Origin: Tenacibaculum soleae | Lineage (GTDB): Bacteria > Bacteroidota > Bacteroidia > Flavobacteriales > Flavobacteriaceae | Direction of reading: 5' to 3' | DNA length: 64,000 bases | Assembly: GCF_001693415.1 (NCBI RefSeq) | Contig: NZ_MAKX01000024.1 | Span: forward strand, 145,303 to 209,302 | Shown here: in pieces, positions 1 through 7,033 of the stretch | Position numbering within the stretch: position 1 is the stretch's first letter | Layout: every line of letters starts with the position of its first letter | The notes under the pieces: generated by a model | Told to the model about the DNA's origin: nothing | Database searches by the model: none | What the model saw: only the letters and a program-made list of their open reading frames with translations | Position numbers and translations under genes: made by a program

Positions 1-1100
1 ATAGAACTACATCAATATGGTTATCAAAAACCATTTATGATATGTTAAAAAATACTTGGTATATAGGTCAAAGAAAATGGGGTGGTGTAGTGTATCCAGT
101 ACCACCAATTATTTCAAAAGAACTATTTAACGAAGTAAATAATAAATTGACTAATAGTAATCATAAGAAAGGTAAATCAGTAAATTATCGCTTTTTACTT
201 AAGGGTATTATTTTTTGTGAAAAGTGTGGTCGTGCATATAATGGTAATAGAAAATATAATAACAAGAATCACAATAAAACAAGTAAGTATTCAGCTAATT
301 ATTATCAATGTGCATCTAAACGATTAATGAAACATAATTGTGATAATTTTGGTATTAACATAACTAATTTAGAAAGCTTTATTATCTGTCATTTATTTAA
401 AAATAAAGAACTATTGAGTCATCTTGAAAATTTAGAAAAAAAAGATACTGCATTAATTGAAAATAAAGAAGAGTTAAATAGATTAACTGAACAAATAATT
501 GAACAAGAGGATATTAGAGATAACGTTGAAAAATCATTATTTGTAGAAGGCATTAATGATATTACTAGAACAAGATTTATAAAAAAACTTAATAATCTTG
601 AAGAACATGTTAAAGGATTAAACACTAAAATTGAGCATACTAGGTTAAGAATTAAAGAAATCGAAAATGACCGTCTTTTAAACATCAGTAATCAAATAAA
701 TAGTTATAACAAGAATTGGGAATTTCAAGAGTATAAAGAAGCTGTAAATAATATAATTGATAGGATAATAGTACTAGGTGAAAGAAATGAAAAAAACTTC
801 AACAATAAAAAATATCATTTAATTCAAGTCAAATATAAAGGGTACGATGATTATTCAGTTTTTTTATCAAAAAAACCACATACTAAATGGATATGGTTAA
901 ATAGTGTCAGAAAAATGACAGAAAAAGAAATAAATGAAGAAATAAGTATACAAGAAGAATTAATAAAGTATGAAACAGGTAAAGAAATTAAAGTAACAAA
1001 AAAAGAAATTCAAAATATTTATCATGAAGGTTTATTAGTTAATGAAAACATAAATAAAATAATTCAACTTAAAACCGAAGATATAATTGATTTTGATTAA
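1..1100 (+). CDS. Large serine recombinase (integrase), 5'-truncated by the window
   Basis: The reading frame is open to the window edge (first full codon at 3), so the ATG at 42 is internal and the N-terminal catalytic resolvase domain lies outside. What remains is the recombinase-domain pattern ending in a YIG motif (KNTWYIGQRKWGG), then a zinc ribbon with CEKC and a later C-x9/10-C pair, then a long charged coiled-coil-prone segment and a lysine/glutamate-rich tail. This order is standard for large serine integrases and transposon resolvases of mobile elements. Such enzymes integrate or excise an element at att sites without host factors. It sits at the left edge of a block of accessory genes, so it may be that block's integrase. 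No att sites could be identified. Confidence 0.85.
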   Translation, partial: RTTSIWLSKTIYDMLKNTWYIGQRKWGGVVYPVPPIISKELFNEVNNKLTNSNHKKGKSVNYRFLLKGIIFCEKCGRAYNGNRKYNNKNHNKTSKYSANYYQCASKRLMKHNCDNFGINITNLESFIICHLFKNKELLSHLENLEKKDTALIENKEELNRLTEQIIEQEDIRDNVEKSLFVEGINDITRTRFIKKLNNLEEHVKGLNTKIEHTRLRIKEIENDRLLNISNQINSYNKNWEFQEYKEAVNNIIDRIIVLGERNEKNFNNKKYHLIQVKYKGYDDYSVFLSKKPHTKWIWLNSVRKMTEKEINEEISIQEELIKYETGKEIKVTKKEIQNIYHEGLLVNENINKIIQLKTEDIIDFD

Positions 1101-1119
1101 TAACAAAACTTATATTGTT

Positions 1120-1360
1120 ATGCGAAAAGCAAAAAATATGAAATAAAAAATAACAGCTATTATTAGTATTCTCTCTTCTATAACATGGACGATTATTGCA
1201 TTGTATTTTCTAATTTGAATCTAGTGTTAATAGTGATAAATATATTTTATTAGGAATTCTTGTATCTTCAATTTCTGTAATGTTATACGTTATTTGGACG
1301 AATTATAGTATTATAAATTCTTCAAAATTAAAAAAATGGACATTGATATTAAATTGTTAA
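1120..1360 (+). pseudogene. Decayed small membrane-protein gene
   Basis: An ATG at 1120 starts MRKAKNMK and then meets a stop at 1144. The same frame continues as a hydrophobic stretch (ITAIISILSSITWTIIALYF) to a stop at about 1216. A second hydrophobic stretch (LLGILVSSISVMLYVIWTNY) follows in another frame and stops at 1360. Two membrane-like segments split by a nonsense codon and a frame change look like the remains of one small two-helix membrane protein. No family is recognised. AT-rich DNA gives hydrophobic peptides easily, so this is a weak call. The rest of the 1101-1383 gap shows nothing else. Confidence 0.3.
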
Positions 1361-1383
1361 AAAAAACTTAGAAAAAAAACTTA

Positions 1384-1620
1384 ATGAATACAAGTAGAAC
1401 ATTTAGGTTTAATTCAAATGAAGGTTTAAATTATACTGTTAGATGTGTTGTTGGTAATAGAAATTATATTGTAATAAGTATTAATAAAAATCCATTAGTT
1501 ATTAATACTTACAAAACAATATATGAAGCTGTAAAAGACAGACAAAATTTAATGATTATTATGGATTTATTGGGTCTAATAAAAGAATACAAAGGAACTC
1601 CTTTGATAAACAAGATTTAA
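1384..1620 (+). CDS. Hypothetical small protein (78 aa)
   Basis: A 78-residue ORF with no recognised family. The composition is soluble-looking (MNTSRTFRFNSNEG at the start, then short alternating beta-like stretches and a helical C-terminus). Its stop codon directly abuts the stop of the convergent polymerase-like gene, with no spacer for a terminator. An A-rich stretch precedes the ATG, which suits weak Bacteroidota ribosome binding. The position between a decayed gene and the replication-like module suggests element cargo. It could be spurious. Confidence 0.4.
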   Translation: MNTSRTFRFNSNEGLNYTVRCVVGNRNYIVISINKNPLVINTYKTIYEAVKDRQNLMIIMDLLGLIKEYKGTPLINKI

Positions 1621-3018
1621 TTACTCCTCACTAATAACAGGAACAACTCCCAATACATCTCTAAAAACAGATTCCATAATTTCTAAGGTGATTTTTTTAT
1701 CTTCTTTTCTTACTATCAAAGCATCATGAATAGTAAAAGGAGTAACTTCTTTTTCTACTAATTTTCTGCAAATTTTATTTATAAAAATATCTGATTCAAT
1801 TTGTTGTAATTTTATGGCAAATTCAGCATAGTTTTTAGTTTTTTGTGATGAGATGATTTTGTAAATATTTGGATAAACTTCTTTAAAAACCTTTTTATCT
1901 TCCTTATAACTTTTGTTTTTCGAATAAGCTATCTTCATCCACAAATCTTTAGATTCTTTTCTAGCTATACCGTATAGCTCTTGTAGGTGTTCATACCAAT
2001 TTCCGTTAATTGTAAGATTGAAATACTGTTCAATCTCTTTCTTTAAATCTTCTGTTGCATTTATTAAGTAATCTTTCAATAGAATATTAAATAACACTGG
2101 TTGCGAGTTCTTTAAATCCAAATAGACCATATTTTCATAACCAATTATAAACTGACGTAAATCACTACTCATATTAGTTAAGTTGGTGTCTATTCTTCTA
2201 TTAGTTTTATTTCTTTTAAAATAAATTGATTTTAAATTTTTACCTCCACCAATAGCTTTAATAGACGAAATTCTTGAAGCGTATTTATTATACGCTTTTA
2301 TCTTTTCTTCATTATTATTAGCGATATCAATATTTTTATAATATTCATTAGTAGTGAAGTCAATAGCTTTTTCAGCATCAATTTTAAAATTCTTTCTGAA
2401 ATGGCTTCCCATTTTTTTTATATGCTTCGTAGCATTGTTAATAAAACTTGAATCCTCATTGTAGCTACTTGTTAAATAGCTTTTGTTTTTAGAGGTAATC
2501 AATATTTTTACTTCATACCAAATAGTTGAAATCCTACTTTTTTGACTGTTGTAATCTTTAGGTATTTCGGTGCTTTCAGAGTGATTGTATTCTATTATTG
2601 TGAAACAATTGGGAGTAACTACATCTTTACTAATTATATTATGAATAGATAATAGCTTATAATATTCTTCAATATATTTATTCAGTTCTAATAGATAGTA
2701 ATATGTTGTTTTTCCTTTGAAATAATAATCGTTCCAAATAATATTATTGTTAGCTAAAAAATCAATATGCTTTACATAAGCATTACCATACCTACTCTTT
2801 AAATATCTAGAGTCTAAAGGTGAAAATAAGTTTAAAGAGCTATCCTTTTTATTAAAAATGGAGTTTTTTGTAATGATATCATTTAAAATACTAATGAATA
2901 TTTCTGGTTTATAATTAAAATCACCAAGTCCTAAATGAAGTTTCAATAGTAAATTGTCTACAATTACTTTGGGTAAATATATTGCCCTATATTTTTTATA
3001 TACTTTTTTCTTTGACAT
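1621..3018 (-). CDS. Divergent family-A/phage-type polymerase-palm protein with winged-helix-like N-terminus
   Basis: Protein of 465 aa. Residues about 65-112 read like a winged helix (LKSRYGNAYVKHIDFLANNN, then a short wing and YYYLLEL). Residues 273-291 carry the RRIDTNLTN...LRQFI lead-in. MVYLDLKNSQP (297-307) resembles motif A, with D301 as the first metal ligand. RKESKDLWMKIAYSKNKS (353-370), followed by VFKEVYPNIYKII, resembles motif B. FAIKLQQIESDIF (400-412) precedes TIHDALIV (429-436), which resembles motif C with H431-D432. This order is that of family-A DNA polymerases and single-subunit RNA polymerases. The third motif-C residue is Ala, not the Glu of PolA or the Ser of T7-type RNAP. 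There is no exonuclease domain. I infer an element replicase or primase-polymerase. The function is not established, and it could be an inactive relative. Confidence 0.6.
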   Translation of the reverse strand: MSKKKVYKKYRAIYLPKVIVDNLLLKLHLGLGDFNYKPEIFISILNDIITKNSIFNKKDSSLNLFSPLDSRYLKSRYGNAYVKHIDFLANNNIIWNDYYFKGKTTYYYLLELNKYIEEYYKLLSIHNIISKDVVTPNCFTIIEYNHSESTEIPKDYNSQKSRISTIWYEVKILITSKNKSYLTSSYNEDSSFINNATKHIKKMGSHFRKNFKIDAEKAIDFTTNEYYKNIDIANNNEEKIKAYNKYASRISSIKAIGGGKNLKSIYFKRNKTNRRIDTNLTNMSSDLRQFIIGYENMVYLDLKNSQPVLFNILLKDYLINATEDLKKEIEQYFNLTINGNWYEHLQELYGIARKESKDLWMKIAYSKNKSYKEDKKVFKEVYPNIYKIISSQKTKNYAEFAIKLQQIESDIFINKICRKLVEKEVTPFTIHDALIVRKEDKKITLEIMESVFRDVLGVVPVISEE

Positions 3019-3338
3019 CAGTTCAATTTATAATACGCAATATAGCACTCATATTTTTATGATAATTGCATGTTCTTAGATATAGACATAGTGTTTTACT
3101 TGAAATTTTTTCTTTCTCTTTAATGTGATTCCTTTAAAACAGCTTTTATTTAGAGTTAAAGCCTCTAATTTTAAAATTGCATGTTAGCTAGTAGGTGAGA
3201 GAAAAACTACAAAAAAGTACATTTAGAACATTATGTGCTACTTATTACCTCTTCTAGGGAGGGAGGATAAGAGAGGTCTCCCCTCCGTGGTAGGTATAGG
3301 TAGGGTGTTTAATTAATAATGTACTCTGTAGTGTATAT
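3019..3338. other. 320-bp spacer with a GC-rich structured patch
   Basis: No ORF is convincing here. Positions 3248-3303 are strikingly G/C-biased in very AT-rich surroundings. GGAGGG at 3259-3264 can pair with CCCTCC at 3283-3288, while CCTCTT at 3248-3253 can alternatively pair with AAGAG(A)GG just before it, giving mutually exclusive stems. An 11-bp direct repeat, AATTGCATGTT, lies at 3064-3074 and 3175-3185. A small hairpin TTAGAG/CTCTAA spans 3150-3168. The spacer separates three small genes from the polymerase-like gene on the same strand. It could be a structured leader RNA, a terminator or antiterminator, or a replication origin; the sequence does not decide. Confidence 0.45.
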
Positions 3339-3551
3339 TTATTTTGTTTTAAGTTTTCCAATAGTTGGAATTATAATATGAAACACTCCGTTTTCATCCT
3401 TCAATAAAGAAAAGTCTTTTAAAATTGATTCATATAAAACATCTTCAAGTCCTTCATATTTTGTCTTTATTAAAGAAATTAATTGTTGTTTAATTTGCGA
3501 ACTATAAATTGATTCTTCTTGCTCTTTAAAATTATTGCTATTAATTTTCAT
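3339..3551 (-). CDS. Hypothetical small protein (70 aa) of the replication-like module
   Basis: A 70-residue acidic protein of unknown family. The N-terminal half looks helical (SSQIKQQLISLIKTKYEGLE) and the C-terminal part beta-like (FHIIIPTIGKLKTK). It starts 4 bp after the stop of the upstream 69-aa gene and is third in a tight minus-strand run of three small genes, so co-transcription is likely. The strongly structured patch at 3248-3303 lies just downstream. No function is proposed; regulators or replication accessory proteins are plausible by position only. Confidence 0.55.
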   Translation of the reverse strand: MKINSNNFKEQEESIYSSQIKQQLISLIKTKYEGLEDVLYESILKDFSLLKDENGVFHIIIPTIGKLKTK

Positions 3552-3555
3552 TTAA

Positions 3556-3765
3556 CTAAGCTATTTGTCTTGCTTCACATGATAAATACTCTGCTAGAAT
3601 TAACTGGTCTAACTCATTATTTTCATGTAACCAGATAAGTTCGATTTTTAAACTTTCATCACTGTAGTCAGCTTCTTCTTGGTATTGAATACTAACGTAA
3701 TTTATTAATAGTTTTTTGGTGTAAGGTGTGTATAGTAATTCGATATTTTCAATAGTCATTTCCAT
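3556..3765 (-). CDS. Hypothetical small protein (69 aa) of the replication-like module
   Basis: A 69-residue acidic, helix-rich protein (YSDESLKIELIWLHENNELD in the middle) with no recognised family. It lies 3 bp downstream of the small HTH gene and 4 bp upstream of the 70-aa gene, so it is the middle member of a compact three-gene operon. Short acidic partners of HTH proteins are common in mobile elements, but nothing in the sequence fixes its role. Confidence 0.55.
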   Translation of the reverse strand: MEMTIENIELLYTPYTKKLLINYVSIQYQEEADYSDESLKIELIWLHENNELDQLILAEYLSCEARQIA

Positions 3766-3768
3766 AGT

Positions 3769-3969
3769 TTAGTTTTTGTTAGTGTATTTGTTATTAAATT
3801 CAAATAAGATACTTATGTGAATCTTCCAACTATGCCTTTTTTTGTACAGTAAATCTGGTTGGTCTTTATACTTGGTTTTGAGTTCTTTTATACGGTAACG
3901 AAAAGTACGTTCACTGATTTTAGTTAATTCAAGTACATCTTTAAATTCATAGTAAATTTTTTGCTTCAT
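3769..3969 (-). CDS. Small helix-turn-helix DNA-binding protein (66 aa, excisionase/MerR-like)
   Basis: A 66-residue basic protein. VLELTKISERTFRYRIKELK (residues about 13-32) reads as a helix-turn-helix of the MerR/excisionase type, followed by a Lys/Trp-containing wing-like segment (YKKRHSWKIHISIL). It is the first gene of the minus-strand small operon and diverges from hsdM across 151 bp. That gap holds the 14-bp repeat AAATATTGTTTGTT twice, one copy directly abutting this start codon, and a perfect palindrome in the hsd leader. It may regulate the element or act as an excisionase; both are inferences. Confidence 0.6.
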   Translation of the reverse strand: MKQKIYYEFKDVLELTKISERTFRYRIKELKTKYKDQPDLLYKKRHSWKIHISILFEFNNKYTNKN

Positions 3970-4049
3970 AAATATTGTTTGTTAATAAATATGCAGCTGC
4001 AAGTAAAAAGGATAATTTTAAAATATATTTTTTCAAAATATTGTTTGTT
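3970..4049. repeat. 14-bp direct repeat in the divergent control region
   Basis: AAATATTGTTTGTT occurs at 3970-3983 and again at 4036-4049, 66 bp apart. The first copy touches the start codon of the small HTH gene, covering its ribosome-binding region on the minus strand. The second covers the putative -33 TTG of the hsdM promoter. Both divergent genes could therefore be controlled through one repeated operator. This is an inference from position; chance repetition in AT-rich DNA is possible. Confidence 0.4.
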
Positions 4050-4071
4050 GCCTTCATTATTGATACATTTA
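4041..4071 (+). promoter_or_regulatory. Putative promoter of the hsd operon
   Basis: TTG at 4041-4043, a 20-bp spacer, then TACATTTA at 4064-4071 gives a near-consensus Bacteroidota sigma-A promoter (TTG-N19/20-TAnnTTTG, last base A instead of G). The expected transcription start is just upstream of or within the palindrome at 4078-4099. The hsdM start at 4121 would have a leader of about 45 nt. Confidence 0.5.
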
Positions 4072-4077
4072 GGACAC

Positions 4078-4099
4078 AAAATATGTACTAACATATTTT
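4078..4099. promoter_or_regulatory. Perfect palindrome, candidate operator in the hsd leader
   Basis: AAAATATGT at 4078-4086 and ACATATTTT at 4091-4099 form a perfect 9-bp inverted repeat around ACTA. It sits directly after the putative -7 element and 22 bp before the hsdM ATG, the usual place for a repressor dimer site. The divergently encoded small HTH protein is the nearest candidate binder. Confidence 0.5.
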
Positions 4100-4120
4100 A
4101 GATAAAAATAAACCAGCTGA

Positions 4121-5869
4121 ATGACAAATGTTAAAGAATCTGCCAATTTTATTTGGTCGATAGCAGACTTATTAAGAGGAGACTACAAACAAAGTGACTA
4201 CGGAAAAGTAATATTACCACTAACTGTTTTAAGACGTTTAGATTGCGTTTTAAAAGCTACAAAAGCAAATGTTTTAAAAAAGCATGAGCAAGTAAAGACT
4301 ATGAATATTCAGAATCTTGACCCGATTCTAAATAAAGTAGCTGGATATAACTTTCATAATTCAAGTTTATTCGATTTTGATAAACTAATTGCAGACCCAA
4401 ATAATATTGCTTCTAACTTACGAAACTACATTAATGGTTTTTCAGAAGAAGCAAGAGAAATTATAGAACAGTTCGAATTTGAGAACCAAATTACAAAGTT
4501 GGATGAATCGAACTTACTGTTTATGATACTGAAACGTTTTCAAGAAATAGATTTACATCCAACCCAAATTTCTAGTATGGAAATGGGGTATATGTTCGAA
4601 GAACTAATCAGAAAATTTGCCGAAATATCTAACGAAACCGCTGGAGAACACTTTACACCTCGTGAAGTAATTCGCTTAATGGTAAATCTATTGTTTATGA
4701 ACGATAGAGAAATCTTAACACAAAAGGGAATTGTAAAAACAATTTTTGATTGCTGTGCGGGTACTGGCGGAATGTTATCTGTAGCCGAAGAATATCTGAA
4801 TGAATTAAATCCAAATGCTCGATTAGAAGTATTCGGACAAGAATTAAATCCAGAATCGTATGCTATCTGTAAATCTGATATGCTAATAAAAGGGCAAAAA
4901 CCAGATAATATAGCCAGAGGAAATAGCTTAAAAAGTAAAGACACTGAAAAGCTAAAAGGCGACCAATTTATAAATCACAAATTCGACTATTTAATTACCA
5001 ATCCACCATTTGGTGTAAAATGGGGTAAAGTTCAAAAAGAAGTAACAGAAGAACATCAATTGCTTGGTCATGGTGGTCGTTACGGTGCTGGTTTACCTTC
5101 TGTAAGTGATGGCTCATTTTTATTCTTAATGAATTTAATGTCTAAAATGAAACCTAAAAGCGAAGGTGGTTCTCGTTTAGCGATTGTATTTAATGGTTCA
5201 CCATTGTTTTCTGGCTCACCAAGTAGCAAGAAAAACGAAAGTACAATTCGTCAATGGATTATAGAAAACGACTTACTAGAAGCTGTTATAGCGTTACCAA
5301 ATCAATTATTTTACAATACAGGTATTAGCACTTATATCTGGATAATTAGTAATCATAAAACTACTGAACGAAAAGGTAAAGTACAACTAATTAATGCGGT
5401 AGATTACTTTAAGAAAATGAGTAAATCTTTAGGTAGTAAACGTAATGAACTATCTGATGAACATATTACAGATATTACAAAACTATATGGTGATTTTAAA
5501 GCCAGTGAGCATTGTAAAATATTTGATAATACCGATTTTGGTTACGCTAAAGTAACTGTAGAACGTCCTTTAGTAGAAAACGGAAAACCAGTTACCGATA
5601 AAAAAGGAAAACCAAAAGCAGATGCCAAATTACGTGATACCGAAAATATCCCGTTAAAAGAAAAAGTAGCTGATTATATGAAACGTGAAGTACTACCACA
5701 CGTACCAGATGCTTGGGTAGACGAAAAGAAAACTAAAATTGGCTACGAAATTAACTTTACAAAATACTTTTACAAGTACAAACCACTAAGGTCTTTAGCG
5801 GATATTAAAGCCGATATTTTAGCATTAGAAACTGAAACCGATGGTTTAATTAAAAAGGTAATGCAGTAA
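4121..5869 (+). CDS. hsdM: Type I restriction-modification system, DNA methyltransferase subunit HsdM
   Basis: Protein of 582 aa. It has an HsdM N-terminal helical domain (FIWSIADLLRGDY onward, residues 10-165), the type I hallmark GEHFTPRE (175-182), the SAM-binding motif I FDCCAGTGGML (209-219) and the catalytic NPPFG (294-298). It transfers methyl groups to adenine N6 within the bipartite site chosen by HsdS, and forms the HsdM2S core and the HsdR-containing nuclease. It is the first gene of a four-gene plus-strand operon. Its stop overlaps the next start by one base, so translational coupling is likely. Confidence 0.96.
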   Translation: MTNVKESANFIWSIADLLRGDYKQSDYGKVILPLTVLRRLDCVLKATKANVLKKHEQVKTMNIQNLDPILNKVAGYNFHNSSLFDFDKLIADPNNIASNLRNYINGFSEEAREIIEQFEFENQITKLDESNLLFMILKRFQEIDLHPTQISSMEMGYMFEELIRKFAEISNETAGEHFTPREVIRLMVNLLFMNDREILTQKGIVKTIFDCCAGTGGMLSVAEEYLNELNPNARLEVFGQELNPESYAICKSDMLIKGQKPDNIARGNSLKSKDTEKLKGDQFINHKFDYLITNPPFGVKWGKVQKEVTEEHQLLGHGGRYGAGLPSVSDGSFLFLMNLMSKMKPKSEGGSRLAIVFNGSPLFSGSPSSKKNESTIRQWIIENDLLEAVIALPNQLFYNTGISTYIWIISNHKTTERKGKVQLINAVDYFKKMSKSLGSKRNELSDEHITDITKLYGDFKASEHCKIFDNTDFGYAKVTVERPLVENGKPVTDKKGKPKADAKLRDTENIPLKEKVADYMKREVLPHVPDAWVDEKKTKIGYEINFTKYFYKYKPLRSLADIKADILALETETDGLIKKVMQ

Positions 5870-7032
5870 TGACTGACTTTGAAAAAGTTATAGAAAACGT
5901 AGCAGTTCGTTTACCTAAACTCCCAGCTAAAAGGAAAAAGAATATATACGATATACTTGGTGTTCAAACTAAAGAAACTATCAACTCAAGAGTATTAGCT
6001 TACTTTTTAAACAATAAAGAAGAGCATCAATTTAACACTCTTTTTATTGATGCTTTAAAAGAATTACTCAAAGAAAAGCAAAAAGACGGAACTGGAATAG
6101 ATATTGAAGCCTTTACTGGTGATTTTAATGTGCTTACCGAAGATGTAACTCGTAGAGCAATTGAAGACGAGGAAAAACAAAAACGTATTGATGTTAGTAT
6201 TGAAGGTAGTGATTGGACAATTATTATTGAAAATAAAATAAACCACACTCTTAACAATCCACTAAAAGCCTATTGGGAACACGCACAAGCTAAGTTTTCT
6301 AATAACGTAATTGGTGTTATACTTTCTATTCCTAAGCTACCAAGAAAAGAATGTGTAGTAAACAATAATATTAAATACATTAATATTACACATAAAGAGC
6401 TAATACGTAAGGTTCAAAAAAACTTAATTATAGGTACAAAAACAAACGACCTCAGCCTTTTTTACTTAAAAGAATACATAAAAACAATAGAGTCTCATTA
6501 CAAAACAAGAACAGACCAACCAAAAATGAATGAATTAGTAAACGTATTAACCAAACAAGGAAAACACATTAAAAACATTCAACATAAAGTAGATGAATCT
6601 GTACGGTTTATTGATAATGAAATAATTGAAACTTTTAAAATGTTTGGATACAAAAAAGTAAAAAGTTGGTTTGTTAATGAAGATAAACACCCCGATATGT
6701 ATTTTTGGATTCACGATTCTAAAAAAATACTTTTAGATAATTCTCTTTGGTTTTGCTATGAATCTTGGGATAGCCTTAATAACAAAGTAAATCAAATAGA
6801 ACAAAAGGATTTATTTAAACATATAGATACACATACTGCTAAAATAACTCATGGAAATTCTAGCAAATCCAAATTAAGAACTCATATTGCTAAATATAAC
6901 CACCATAATTTTTTAAAAGAAGGTGAATCATTTAGAGAAGCTTTCACAAATGTTTTAAGCACTTATTTTATGGCAGAAAATACAGGTATAGTTGACAAAA
7001 CAATTGCTCATTTAACTAAAGAAAACTTGTAG
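5869..7032 (+). CDS. PD-(D/E)XK nuclease-like protein within the hsd operon
   Basis: Protein of 387 aa. The N-terminal half has a PD-(D/E)XK arrangement: helical LPAKRKKNIYDIL, then KRIDVSIEG with D108, then WTIIIENKI with E121 and K123, followed by a helix with WEHAQ. This resembles the PDDEXK_4-type family often found near defence genes. The C-terminal half (about 210-387) is not recognised. The gene starts inside the hsdM stop and ends 1 bp before hsdS, so it belongs to the operon. It may be an extra nuclease or an accessory effector of the type I system. The active-site residues look intact. Confidence 0.75.
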   Translation: MTDFEKVIENVAVRLPKLPAKRKKNIYDILGVQTKETINSRVLAYFLNNKEEHQFNTLFIDALKELLKEKQKDGTGIDIEAFTGDFNVLTEDVTRRAIEDEEKQKRIDVSIEGSDWTIIIENKINHTLNNPLKAYWEHAQAKFSNNVIGVILSIPKLPRKECVVNNNIKYINITHKELIRKVQKNLIIGTKTNDLSLFYLKEYIKTIESHYKTRTDQPKMNELVNVLTKQGKHIKNIQHKVDESVRFIDNEIIETFKMFGYKKVKSWFVNEDKHPDMYFWIHDSKKILLDNSLWFCYESWDSLNNKVNQIEQKDLFKHIDTHTAKITHGNSSKSKLRTHIAKYNHHNFLKEGESFREAFTNVLSTYFMAENTGIVDKTIAHLTKENL

Positions 7033-7033
7033 T

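Noticed and set aside
3248-3303. tRNA or rRNA fragment in the GC-rich patch
   Set aside because: No cloverleaf arms, no CCA end and no rRNA motif. The G/C runs form simple stems only.
4540-4944. A 134-aa minus-strand ORF inside hsdM
   Set aside because: It lies antisense to the conserved methyltransferase core, including motif I, and has no support of its own.
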